DNA of 35,964 bases from Bacteroidales bacterium Bact_08 (GTDB taxonomy: Bacteria > Bacteroidota > Bacteroidia > Bacteroidales > UBA932): assembly GCA_001603425.1 (NCBI GenBank), contig LUYZ01000060.1:1-35964 (forward strand), in the 5' to 3' direction. The notes beneath the pieces were generated by a model. The model did not search any database. It was not told the origin of the DNA and worked only from the letters and a program-made list of their open reading frames with translations. Below are positions 1-9,140 of the stretch, piece by piece. Positions within the stretch are counted from its first letter, which is position 1. The number at the start of each line of letters is the position of its first letter. The translations under genes and the position numbers were made by a program.

Positions 1-28
1 AAGTCAAACAATAATAAATATTATTAAT

Positions 29-1279
29 ATGAAAAAAATATTTTACTTAATTATAGTATCGCTTTTATTTATTAATTTCTCTTGTGTAAATGCTCAAAAG
101 AGAGATGACTCAGTAGTGCTGCCTGGTATCGAAGTATTAAAAAAGAGTAACTTTGAGATTTTAAAAGGTAAGAGAGTTGGATTAATTACAAATCCTACAG
201 GTTTTGACAACAGCATGAAATCTACAATAGATATTTTATTTGAGGAACCTTCAGTTAATCTAGTTGCCCTTTTTGGACCAGAGCATGGTGTAAGAGGAGA
301 TGTTCATGCAGGTGATAAAGTAGATAATATGAAGGACCCAAAAACAGGTATTCCAGTATTTTCATTATATGGATCTACAAGGAAACCTACTCCTGAGATG
401 TTAGAGGGTATAGATGTATTGGTATATGATATTCAGGATATAGGATGCAGATCATTTACTTATATTAGTACTATGGGTTTAGCAATGGAGGCTGCCGCTG
501 AGAATAATATTGAGTTTGTAGTTTTAGATAGACCAAATCCTTTGGGAGGAGAGAAAATTGAAGGTAATTTGGCAGAAGATGGTTTTATCTCTTTTGTGAG
601 TCAGTTTAAAATCCCCTATTTATATGGATTGACATGTGGTGAACTTGCAGTTATGTTGAATGAAGAGGGCATGTTGTCTTCTAAATGTAGTTTAACCATT
701 GTTCCTTTAGAGGGATGGACAAGGGATATGACCTTTGACATGACCGGTCTTCAATGGGTTCCTTCTTCTCCTCATATTCCTCATCCAATTACTTCTGCAT
801 TTTATCCTATTTCTGGAATTTTAGGAGAATTGGGATATATGTCAATAGGCGTAGGGTATACTATTCCATTTCAGATGTTTGCCGCAGAATGGATTGATGC
901 CGAAGAGTTGTCACAAAGAATGAATTCATATAATTTAGCTGGATTGTATTTTAGACCAATTCATATTAAACCTTTTTATTCTGTGGGAGTAGGTACAAAT
1001 TTGCAAGGAGTTCAAGTACATATTATGGATTACAAACAGGCTTTACTATCTGAGGTTCAGTTTTATGTTATGCAGGCTATAGCAGAGCTATATCCAGAAA
1101 AGGCAGTTTTTGACAATGCAAATGAAAATAGGTTTAGGATGTTTGATTTGGTGTCTGGTAGCGACTATATTAGAAAAGAGTTCTCTAAAAGACACAAGTT
1201 TAGTGATATTAAGGATTACTGGTATAAAGATGTGGAATCTTTTAGAGAGTTTTCTAAAAAGTACTATATGTATAATTAG
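29..1279 (+). CDS. NamZ-like exo-beta-N-acetylmuramidase (DUF1343 family), exported
   Basis: 416-aa ORF; N-terminal signal sequence with lipobox-like LLFINFSC; DUF1343-type motifs LITNPTG, LFGPEHGVRGDVHAGDKV, VYDIQDIGCRSFTYIST, LDRPNPLGG. Confidence 0.88.
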   Translation: MKKIFYLIIVSLLFINFSCVNAQKRDDSVVLPGIEVLKKSNFEILKGKRVGLITNPTGFDNSMKSTIDILFEEPSVNLVALFGPEHGVRGDVHAGDKVDNMKDPKTGIPVFSLYGSTRKPTPEMLEGIDVLVYDIQDIGCRSFTYISTMGLAMEAAAENNIEFVVLDRPNPLGGEKIEGNLAEDGFISFVSQFKIPYLYGLTCGELAVMLNEEGMLSSKCSLTIVPLEGWTRDMTFDMTGLQWVPSSPHIPHPITSAFYPISGILGELGYMSIGVGYTIPFQMFAAEWIDAEELSQRMNSYNLAGLYFRPIHIKPFYSVGVGTNLQGVQVHIMDYKQALLSEVQFYVMQAIAELYPEKAVFDNANENRFRMFDLVSGSDYIRKEFSKRHKFSDIKDYWYKDVESFREFSKKYYMYN

Positions 1280-1298
1280 TTTTAAATAAATTGTGAAG

Positions 1299-2507
1299 TT
1301 ATAGGAGACCTAATGTTTTGCTTCTTACAAGCATGCAGGCTCCTATAACTCCACATTTTTCTCCCAATTTTGAAATCTTTATTTTGGTATCTTTGCTTAC
1401 CAATATAAGAGAGTATTTGTTAATTGCACTCTTAATTGGAAGTAGCAGATAGTCTTTAGCTCTGGAAATAGTTCCTCCAATAACAATAAGTTCAGGGTTA
1501 AATAGGTTTATAAGCCCAGAAATTGCTTTTCCCATATCATTTCCCACACACTCCATAATCTCTATTGCTAGAACATCTTCTTTTTCAAGGGCGTCCATAA
1601 TGTCTTCTAGAGATATACTCTCATTTCGATTGTATTTTTCCGATAACATTGAGACCCTTCCCTCTTTAAGCTGGTCCATAAACATTCTATGGATGGCAGA
1701 ACCTGATACTCCTGTTTCTAGACACCCTCTTTTCCCACATCGACAAATAATCTCATTTTCATAAAATGGGAAGTGTCCATACTCTCCAGAAAAGCCTGAT
1801 TTACCGTAATATAATTGACCATTAATTATTATGCCAATTCCAAGACCCCAGCTAACATTAATGAATATCATATTTTGTACCTGAGCATCTTGACCGCTCA
1901 TAAATTCGCCATAGGTCATCGATCTTGAGTCGTTCTCAATAAAAACTGGACAATCTAGGCGCTCTTCTATTAGCATAGATAAAGGCTTTTCTCCTAAAAA
2001 ATAGAAACTATAACTATACCCAGTCTCTGAGTTAACTCTACCAGAAATATTTATACCAATTGATACTATCTTATCTTTTGTTATAGGGAGTTTTTCAATA
2101 AAGCTATTAATTATCACACATAATGAGTCTAGAGATTCAAAAGTATTCTCTAAAATAAACTCTTTTTTCCCACTGAATTCTTTAAGTTCACCTTTGAAAT
2201 TTATAACTCCCAAAGATAGATTATCTTTATTTATGTCTACTCCAACAAAATATGCTGCATCTGGATTAAGACCATATACATTTGGTCTTCTACCTCCGTT
2301 TGTACCTTGTTTTCCAAAATCGAGAACGAACCCTTCTGTAATTAGTTCTGTTACTAATTTTGTAATTGTTGGAATACTTACAGTCATCTCTTTTCCCAAA
2401 TCGGTAATACTATAATTATTTCCGGCTACTAAAAGCCGAATTATCTCTTTTTTTAAAGAGCTACTCCTGTTACCCTCTTGGGACTTTTGAAGAAATGATC
2501 TGTTCAT
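1299..2507 (-). CDS. ROK-family transcriptional regulator with N-terminal HTH
   Basis: 402-aa ORF; N-terminal winged HTH (YSITDLGKEMTVSIPTITKLVTELITEGFV); ROK motifs FVGVDINKDNLSLGVI, GYHFP-like GEYGHFPF, zinc site CRCGKRGCLE. Confidence 0.88.
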   Translation of the reverse strand: MNRSFLQKSQEGNRSSSLKKEIIRLLVAGNNYSITDLGKEMTVSIPTITKLVTELITEGFVLDFGKQGTNGGRRPNVYGLNPDAAYFVGVDINKDNLSLGVINFKGELKEFSGKKEFILENTFESLDSLCVIINSFIEKLPITKDKIVSIGINISGRVNSETGYSYSFYFLGEKPLSMLIEERLDCPVFIENDSRSMTYGEFMSGQDAQVQNMIFINVSWGLGIGIIINGQLYYGKSGFSGEYGHFPFYENEIICRCGKRGCLETGVSGSAIHRMFMDQLKEGRVSMLSEKYNRNESISLEDIMDALEKEDVLAIEIMECVGNDMGKAISGLINLFNPELIVIGGTISRAKDYLLLPIKSAINKYSLILVSKDTKIKISKLGEKCGVIGACMLVRSKTLGLL

Positions 2508-2530
2508 CTTACAAATTTACAATAATTTAA

Positions 2531-4363
2531 TTAAAACTCTTTATCTGCCTTTTTTAAATGGTCGTACCAGTTAAATTTAAGGATAATCATTGAAATTATG
2601 ACAATAGTTAGTGTGATCCAGAATGCTTTAAAATTGTGAATAACTAAGTATATAGGTAAAATAATAAGTGACATTTGCCATACTATTCCAACAATTACAT
2701 TTATCAGGTCTCTGCTAAAATCTTTATTCTCTTCAAATTTTGGATCTGAATCCTTGACCAATTTTTTTATTGGACCCCAAAAACCCCAAGGTCTTACGTT
2801 TTTATAAAATTTACATAATATATCTGGACTATCTGGTTTGGTTAGAAGTGTTCCTGCAAAGCATCCAATTAGTGAAACTACTAGAATTAATGGGAAAACA
2901 TATATATCTGCTATTTCTGGGAAAAGAATTAATTTTATTGTAGAAGAGAGCAGACCAGCCAACATTCCGTAAAAGTAGCCGTATCCGTTAAATCTCCACC
3001 ATATCCATTTTAGAACATTTGCTGCTGCATATCCTCCATATAAAGAAGATGTAATCCATAGGGTGAGTGCGTTAAGAGATTTTGCATAAAAACCAAATAT
3101 TACTCCCACAATAACTAAAATTATAGAGGCTAGATAACTATATCTAACGTATGTTTTTGGTTGTGCATTGGGATTGATATACTTTTTATATAGATCGTTT
3201 ACTATATAAGCTGGAGCGGAGTTAACAAAAGCTGCTAGGGTCCCCATAAATGCTGCTAATAGTCCAGCTAAAAGGAGTCCTTTGAACCCTATAGGAACAA
3301 ATCTAGTTATAGCCATTGGTAATATTGTTTCAAAATCGACACTCTCTCCCATTGAGGATAATTCCGGGGAGAGATAAACTAGAGAGAGTACAGCAAGCCC
3401 AGCAACCATTAGATATCTCGGTGAAAAAAGAACTAATATTGTGAAACCGCTCATTTTTGCTGCTTCTGATGGTTTTCTTGTTGACAATATCCTTTGCATG
3501 TCATAGCTTGGGACAGGGCCTGCTAAGGATGCAAAAATACCTTTGAAAATCATTAACATAACTAGAGGTCCAAAAAGTTCGTAGCCATCTTGAGCTATTT
3601 TATTATTAAGCTCTGGCATGTGATTGCTCCAGTCTAGATCTAGATTCCATCCAAAAAAGAGATTGTCCCATCCCTGAGGAATAAGAGTAGAGATCTGTTC
3701 GGAGGTAACTGATGTAAAGGCTATGTAACCAATAATAATACAAGATATTGTCATGATAACAAATTGAAATACATCTGCAGCCACAACGCTAAACATACCT
3801 CCTTTTAGAGTATATATTGTTGTTATACCTATAATAATTAAAGCATATGAATTAGCCGAGCTTAGTGTCATAAAACCAATATCTGCAGTAAGATCCCATG
3901 GAAGAATCTGCACGGCAAATTTACCTATCCCTTCAAAGAAATAGGCCATAAAGCCAATAACACTTATTACTGCAAAACAAATAACAATTATGTGAGATAG
4001 CTTGCCTCCTCTCTCTCCAAACCTGGTTAATATCCACTCTGCCCCAGTCATAACGTTTGAGCGCCGCATCCAAATTGCTAAGAAAATCATTACAAAAACT
4101 TGATTCCAAACAGGCCATAGCCAAGGAATCCAAGCGCTTTTTAATCCATAGACAAATAGAATAGAGACAGTCCACATTGTCCCTGAGATATCAAACATTC
4201 CTGATGCATTTGAAAGCCCAAGAAAATACCATTTGATTTTATTTCCACCCAAAAAATATGAGCTAATATTTTTAGACGCTTTTTTTGAAAGGATAAAGCC
4301 AACGGATATAATAGTTATTATATAAATACCAATAACACCAATATCCCAAAAAGAGAGATTCAT
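2531..4363 (-). CDS. Sodium:solute symporter (SSS) family transporter
   Basis: Multi-TM ORF (track 2531..4387). SSS-like features: FLGGNKIKWYFLGLSNASGMFDISGTMW, GLLLAGLLAAFMGTLAAFVNSAPAYIVNDLYKK. The track start at 4387 is a TTG lying on a putative -7 box, so the ATG at 4363 is preferred. Confidence 0.85.
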   Translation of the reverse strand: MNLSFWDIGVIGIYIITIISVGFILSKKASKNISSYFLGGNKIKWYFLGLSNASGMFDISGTMWTVSILFVYGLKSAWIPWLWPVWNQVFVMIFLAIWMRRSNVMTGAEWILTRFGERGGKLSHIIVICFAVISVIGFMAYFFEGIGKFAVQILPWDLTADIGFMTLSSANSYALIIIGITTIYTLKGGMFSVVAADVFQFVIMTISCIIIGYIAFTSVTSEQISTLIPQGWDNLFFGWNLDLDWSNHMPELNNKIAQDGYELFGPLVMLMIFKGIFASLAGPVPSYDMQRILSTRKPSEAAKMSGFTILVLFSPRYLMVAGLAVLSLVYLSPELSSMGESVDFETILPMAITRFVPIGFKGLLLAGLLAAFMGTLAAFVNSAPAYIVNDLYKKYINPNAQPKTYVRYSYLASIILVIVGVIFGFYAKSLNALTLWITSSLYGGYAAANVLKWIWWRFNGYGYFYGMLAGLLSSTIKLILFPEIADIYVFPLILVVSLIGCFAGTLLTKPDSPDILCKFYKNVRPWGFWGPIKKLVKDSDPKFEENKDFSRDLINVIVGIVWQMSLIILPIYLVIHNFKAFWITLTIVIISMIILKFNWYDHLKKADKEF

Positions 4364-4384
4364 AAGTTTATATTTTAGTTGATG

Positions 4385-4392
4385 CAAAAATA
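4385..4392 (-). promoter_or_regulatory. Putative Bacteroidetes -7 box (TATTTTTG) for the SSS-ROK transcript
   Basis: Minus strand TATTTTTG matches TAnnTTTG; about 20 nt upstream of the ATG at 4363. No clear -33 TTG. Confidence 0.45.
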
Positions 4393-4579
4393 GGATATTA
4401 TTTTATGATCGCAAAAGTAATAAATAAAATATTTTTTTATCAAGGCTGTCTAAAGTAAAATATTTGACCAATTATTTAGTATGATGTTTCGGGTAATGGC
4501 TTAAACTTAGCATATATGTTCTTAATTAGGTAGTGAAAAATTAGTATTTAATAAATAATTAATAAAAATGTCGCTAATT

Positions 4580-4595
4580 AATAAAATATTTTATT
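4580..4595. repeat. Perfect 16-bp palindrome AATAAAATATTTTATT, operator candidate
   Basis: AATAAAATATTTTATT equals its reverse complement; the 13-mer AATAAAATATTTT recurs at 4423-4435. Confidence 0.5.
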
Positions 4596-4603
4596 TATGT
4601 TTG
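4596..4603 (+). promoter_or_regulatory. Putative Bacteroidetes -7 box (TATGTTTG) for the PUL transcript
   Basis: TATGTTTG matches TAnnTTTG; lies 44 nt upstream of the ATG at 4647, directly after a 16-bp AT palindrome. No clear -33 box. Confidence 0.45.
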
Positions 4604-4646
4604 TATAGTTTTAAAAATATAGTATTAATCAATAAACTTAAATTAA

Positions 4647-5939
4647 ATGAAAAAGATCTATATCTTACTACTCTTTGTTTTGTCTGGATTGCTTTTAAAT
4701 GCTGAATCTAAGCCAAAATATATGTGGATAGATTGCGAGGCAAATTATCAGAGAATGGGATCTGTAGATTCTATACGTTTTTATCTGAATAAGATAAAAG
4801 AGATAGGCTTTACTGATGTTGTAATGGATGTTAAGTCTATAATGGGAGAGGTTTTATATAAAAGTAAAATAGCTCCTTTTATGGGTGAGTGGGATGGTCA
4901 CTATAGAGATTGTGATTTTGACATGATGGAAGTTGTGTTAAAAGAGGGAAAAAAGCTAGGGCTTAAAATTCATGCATCTCTAAATATCTTTGCTGGGGGA
5001 CATAACTTTTATAATAGAGGAGTTCTATATAAAATGTATCCTCAGTGGCAGTCAATTGTATATTGGGAAGGAGAATTGATGCCAATAACACAAATGAAAT
5101 GGAATTATAACTGTATGATGAATCCTGCGAATCCAGAGGTTCAGAGATATCAATTGAATATATTAAAGGAATTTGCTTCTAAATATAAAAAAATAGATGG
5201 AATCATATTAGATAGAATGAGATTCGATAATATAACTTCGGATTTTAGCCCATTATCTCAAAAGCTATTTCAGGAGTATTCTAAAATAGAAGTTGAGAAT
5301 TTCCCAGATGATATCCTTTATTGGGTAAAAGATGATCAAGGAAAAATGAATTATAAAACAGGAAAACTATTTAAGGAGTGGTCTGAGTGGAGAGCTATGG
5401 TTATAAGAGACTTTATGGAAAAGGCTAGAGAGACGATTAAAGGTGTAAATAAAAAAATAGATGTTGGAGTATATACTGGAGCTTGGTACCCTACTTATTA
5501 TTATGTTGGAGTAAATTTTACCAGCAAAAAATATGATCCTTCAAAAGAGTTCTGGTGGGCAACGGAGAATTATAAAAACACTGGCTATGCTGAGTTAATG
5601 GATTATTACATGACAGGATTATACTATACAACTGTAACAAAAGAGGACTCAGATAAAAAAACCGGAAATATTGGACGAAGAGATGAGCCAGGTATGGATA
5701 ATAGTAGAAGTTATTGGTATACTGTAGAAGGTGGTTCAGAGTTAGTTAAGGAGATAACTGCAGGAGTAGTTCCAGTTATTGGTTCTTTATATGTAGAACA
5801 GTATGAGGGAGATAAAGAACTATTTGGAAGAGCTGTTAAGCAGGCATTAAAGAGTAATGATGGAGGTTTAATGATCTTTGATATGTCCCATATTGTAACT
5901 AGAGGTTGGTGGGATGTTATTGAGAATAATATAAAATAA
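4647..5939 (+). CDS. GHL10-like (family-10-like glycoside hydrolase-related) exported protein
   Basis: 430-aa ORF; signal peptide MKKIYILLLFVLSGLLLNAES; YMWIDCEANY, TDVVMDVKS, GLKIHASLNIF, IDGIILDRMRFDN; clear paralog of 12581-13945. Confidence 0.72.
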   Translation: MKKIYILLLFVLSGLLLNAESKPKYMWIDCEANYQRMGSVDSIRFYLNKIKEIGFTDVVMDVKSIMGEVLYKSKIAPFMGEWDGHYRDCDFDMMEVVLKEGKKLGLKIHASLNIFAGGHNFYNRGVLYKMYPQWQSIVYWEGELMPITQMKWNYNCMMNPANPEVQRYQLNILKEFASKYKKIDGIILDRMRFDNITSDFSPLSQKLFQEYSKIEVENFPDDILYWVKDDQGKMNYKTGKLFKEWSEWRAMVIRDFMEKARETIKGVNKKIDVGVYTGAWYPTYYYVGVNFTSKKYDPSKEFWWATENYKNTGYAELMDYYMTGLYYTTVTKEDSDKKTGNIGRRDEPGMDNSRSYWYTVEGGSELVKEITAGVVPVIGSLYVEQYEGDKELFGRAVKQALKSNDGGLMIFDMSHIVTRGWWDVIENNIK

Positions 5940-5960
5940 TTAATTAATCTAAGACTAGCT

Positions 5961-8900
5961 ATGAAAAAAATTCATCTGTTTATCAGAGATTTAAGAGCTG
6001 CGATAATAATATTTATTTCGTTGCTGATCTTAACAGCATCTGTGGGTAGTTTATATGCACAGTCCGCTGTAAGAGGAAAAATTACTGATACAAAAGGAGA
6101 TCCCATTGTAGGGGCTATTGTATCGGTGAAAGGTTCTTCTAATTATGTTTATTCCGACGTTAATGGAGTCTTCTCTATAAATGTTGCAAATGGTAGAGTA
6201 TTGCAATTCTCATATTTGGGAATGGTTTCTCAAGAGGTAACAGTATCTAACAGAGCTGTAATAAATATAGTTATGCAAGAAGAGGCTTCTAGGTTGGATG
6301 ATGTTATTGTTGTTGGTTATGGTACACAACAACGCTCTAGTTTAACAGGTTCAATTAGTCAAATTAAAGGCTCTGAGTTATTAAAAACACCTTCTACCAA
6401 TATATCTAGTGTATTAGGAGGTAGAGTTGCAGGTCTATCTTCTGTACAGGAGTCTGGTCAGCCAGGCGCCGATTTTGCAGGATTAAGAATAAGAGGCTCT
6501 AGAGCAGGAGTTGCTTATATAGTTGATGGTATGCCAAGGTCTATAAATAGTATAGATCCTAACGATGTTGAGTCTATATCTATTTTAAAGGATGCTTCAT
6601 CTGCTGCTGTATATGGATTACAAAGTGCAGGTGGTGTAATTATTATCACTACAAAGCAAGGTAGAGCTGGTGAATCAAGGATTACTTATAGAGGATCTAT
6701 CGGAGCTTCTATGAACGCCAATTTCCCAAAATTTTTAGATGGACCGGGATATGCATATTGGTATAATAAAGCGAGCGAATTAGATGGTAATTTGCCTGTA
6801 TTTACTGAGCAGCAAGTGAAGAAGATGTTAAATGGTGACCCTTCAGATGGTTGGGGTAATACAGATTGGATAAAGGAAACTTATAAAGTTGGTATAACTG
6901 AGCAACATAATGTTACAGCTACAGGAGGTACAGACAAAATAAAGTATTTTGCATCTTTAGGGTATTTAGATCAAAATGGTAATGTGGATAATTTTACCTT
7001 TTCTAGATATAACCTTAGAAGTAATATAGAGGCAAAACTAAAAAATAACCTTACAATAATTTTAGGAATTGCAGGGAACATAAGTGATACGAGAACTCCT
7101 GGATATGGTGCTGGAGGTTCACTAGCAGCAGGAGTCTCATCTCCAGCGTGGTTATCAATTGCCGAACAAGCAGCTTATGCACATCCATATCTTCCAATGG
7201 AAATAGACGGGATTCCTGTTGCTAGTAGAAATGCCTATAATAATGCAATCAATCCAGTTGCAGCTGCAAAATTATCTGGTAAGCATAAATCGATTTCTAA
7301 CGCTATTCAGACTAATATAACTTTAAAGTGGGATCTTCCTTGGATTGAGGGATTGAATATGAAATTCACTGGGGGTTATGATCATACAGGTACTTGGAGT
7401 AAAAATTTTAGCACACCATATAATGTACTTTTGGCAACTACACCTAATTCTACAACAACAGAAATTTCATATACTTTGGCAAAAGATGCAAGAAATCAGG
7501 TTGATAGAACTTTGGGAGAAGGTTATTCTCAGTGGAGTAGATTAGTATCACAATCTAGTATTAATTATGCTAATATTTTTGGCAAACATAATATTGATGC
7601 AATGATATTAATGGAGGCTAGAGATTATAAATCAAATAGACTAGCAGCTTATGGTAAGGGTTTTTATTTTGATGAGTTGCCAGAGTTAAATATGGCAAGA
7701 GTACCTTCTGATAATCCTATTTCTGGTTCTAGCGATGCAAATAGAAGTTTAGGCTTTGTTGGAAGATTAAAATATGATTATGATAACAGATATCTTGCCG
7801 AGTTTTCTGCAAGATATGACGGGTCTTATAAATTTGCAGGAAATGTTTCTGGAAAAAGATGGGGTTTCTTCCCTTCATTTTCTGGAGCTTGGAGATTATC
7901 AAATGAAGAGTTTTTTGACCTATCTTTTGTAGATAATCTTAAAATAAGAGGATCGGTAGGTCTTTTGGGTTCAGATCCAATCTCGCCATATGCTTTTTTA
8001 AGTACTTTAAGTTTTATTGGAGGAAGTAATCCAACCCCTCAGGTGATTTTTAACAACAAGCAGCAGAATGCATTGATAACTACAGCAGTAGCTAATCCAA
8101 ATCTTACTTGGGAAAAGATGGTTTCATATAATATTGGTTTTGATGCTACAATGTGGAGTAGACTTTTAGGTATTGAATTTGATGTTTTTTATAACTATAC
8201 ATGGGATATTCTTGGAGCACAAGGCGCTATGCCTGGTTCAATGGGTGGTTTCTACACTACTTATGTAAATAATAATAGTGTCGATTCAAAAGGATTTGAT
8301 TTAATGCTCTCTCATGATAATAGATTTGGTGAATTTGTCTATGGTGCAAAATTAAATCTATCTTATGCAAAAACACGTTATATTAAGTATCAAGATAGTC
8401 CAAATACTCCAGATTATGCTAAAAGAACTGGTAAATCTCCTTGGGCAACGCCTGTTTTAATTGCAGATGGACTTTTTATGAGTGAAGAGGAGATCGATAG
8501 ATCGGCTTATATTCAAGGTGCAAGACCAAGACCTGGTGATATTAAGTATAAAGATTTAAATGGAGATGGCATTATCTCTTATGCACAGGATAGAGCTATA
8601 ATGGGTAAACCAAATAGACCAGAGTTGACTGCAGGGCTAGATTTATATGGAGCATGGAAAGGATTCGATTTCTCTATGTTATTTGTAGCCGGTGCAATGC
8701 ATGAGATTTCGTTAACTGGAACTTATTATAACTATAATGATGATAATACAATTTATACTAAACCATTTAAAGCAGGAGCCAACTCTCCGGTCTATTTGGT
8801 AGAACAAGCTTGGAGACCAGATAATACTAATGGAAAATATCCTAGACTTTCTATTAATGCTCCAAATACAAATAATGCATATGCATCTACTTTTTGGTAT

Positions 8901-9128
8901 CAAGATGGTAAGTATGTGAGGATGAAGTCTGCTCAAATTGGATATACTATACCAAAAAATATAGTTGATAAGATTGGAATAGAAAATTTAAGAGTATATG
9001 TAGAGGGAACTAATCTATTTACACTAAGTGGACTTCCAGCAGGTATCGACCCAGAAAGACCAGGGGTTACAAATGGATATTATCCTCAGCAAAGAACAGT
9101 TATGGGTGGTCTAACAATATCATTCTAA
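5961..9128 (+). CDS. SusC-like TonB-dependent outer-membrane transporter
   Basis: 1055-aa ORF; signal peptide, carboxypeptidase-regulatory-like N-terminal domain (VRGKITDTKGDPIVGAIVSVKGS), plug motif LDDVIVVGYGTQQRSSLTGSIS, VDGMPRSINSIDPNDVESISILKDASSAAVYG, C-terminal aromatic ending LTISF. Confidence 0.97.
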   Translation: MKKIHLFIRDLRAAIIIFISLLILTASVGSLYAQSAVRGKITDTKGDPIVGAIVSVKGSSNYVYSDVNGVFSINVANGRVLQFSYLGMVSQEVTVSNRAVINIVMQEEASRLDDVIVVGYGTQQRSSLTGSISQIKGSELLKTPSTNISSVLGGRVAGLSSVQESGQPGADFAGLRIRGSRAGVAYIVDGMPRSINSIDPNDVESISILKDASSAAVYGLQSAGGVIIITTKQGRAGESRITYRGSIGASMNANFPKFLDGPGYAYWYNKASELDGNLPVFTEQQVKKMLNGDPSDGWGNTDWIKETYKVGITEQHNVTATGGTDKIKYFASLGYLDQNGNVDNFTFSRYNLRSNIEAKLKNNLTIILGIAGNISDTRTPGYGAGGSLAAGVSSPAWLSIAEQAAYAHPYLPMEIDGIPVASRNAYNNAINPVAAAKLSGKHKSISNAIQTNITLKWDLPWIEGLNMKFTGGYDHTGTWSKNFSTPYNVLLATTPNSTTTEISYTLAKDARNQVDRTLGEGYSQWSRLVSQSSINYANIFGKHNIDAMILMEARDYKSNRLAAYGKGFYFDELPELNMARVPSDNPISGSSDANRSLGFVGRLKYDYDNRYLAEFSARYDGSYKFAGNVSGKRWGFFPSFSGAWRLSNEEFFDLSFVDNLKIRGSVGLLGSDPISPYAFLSTLSFIGGSNPTPQVIFNNKQQNALITTAVANPNLTWEKMVSYNIGFDATMWSRLLGIEFDVFYNYTWDILGAQGAMPGSMGGFYTTYVNNNSVDSKGFDLMLSHDNRFGEFVYGAKLNLSYAKTRYIKYQDSPNTPDYAKRTGKSPWATPVLIADGLFMSEEEIDRSAYIQGARPRPGDIKYKDLNGDGIISYAQDRAIMGKPNRPELTAGLDLYGAWKGFDFSMLFVAGAMHEISLTGTYYNYNDDNTIYTKPFKAGANSPVYLVEQAWRPDNTNGKYPRLSINAPNTNNAYASTFWYQDGKYVRMKSAQIGYTIPKNIVDKIGIENLRVYVEGTNLFTLSGLPAGIDPERPGVTNGYYPQQRTVMGGLTISF

Positions 9129-9140
9129 AATAAAGGAGAT

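Noticed and set aside
9-25. AATAAT/ATTATT inverted repeat before the NamZ-like gene
   Set aside because: Short AT-only repeat in very AT-rich DNA; not distinguishable from background.
3933-4175. 80-aa minus-strand ORF
   Set aside because: Same strand but different frame within the SSS symporter; the symporter frame is clearly coding.
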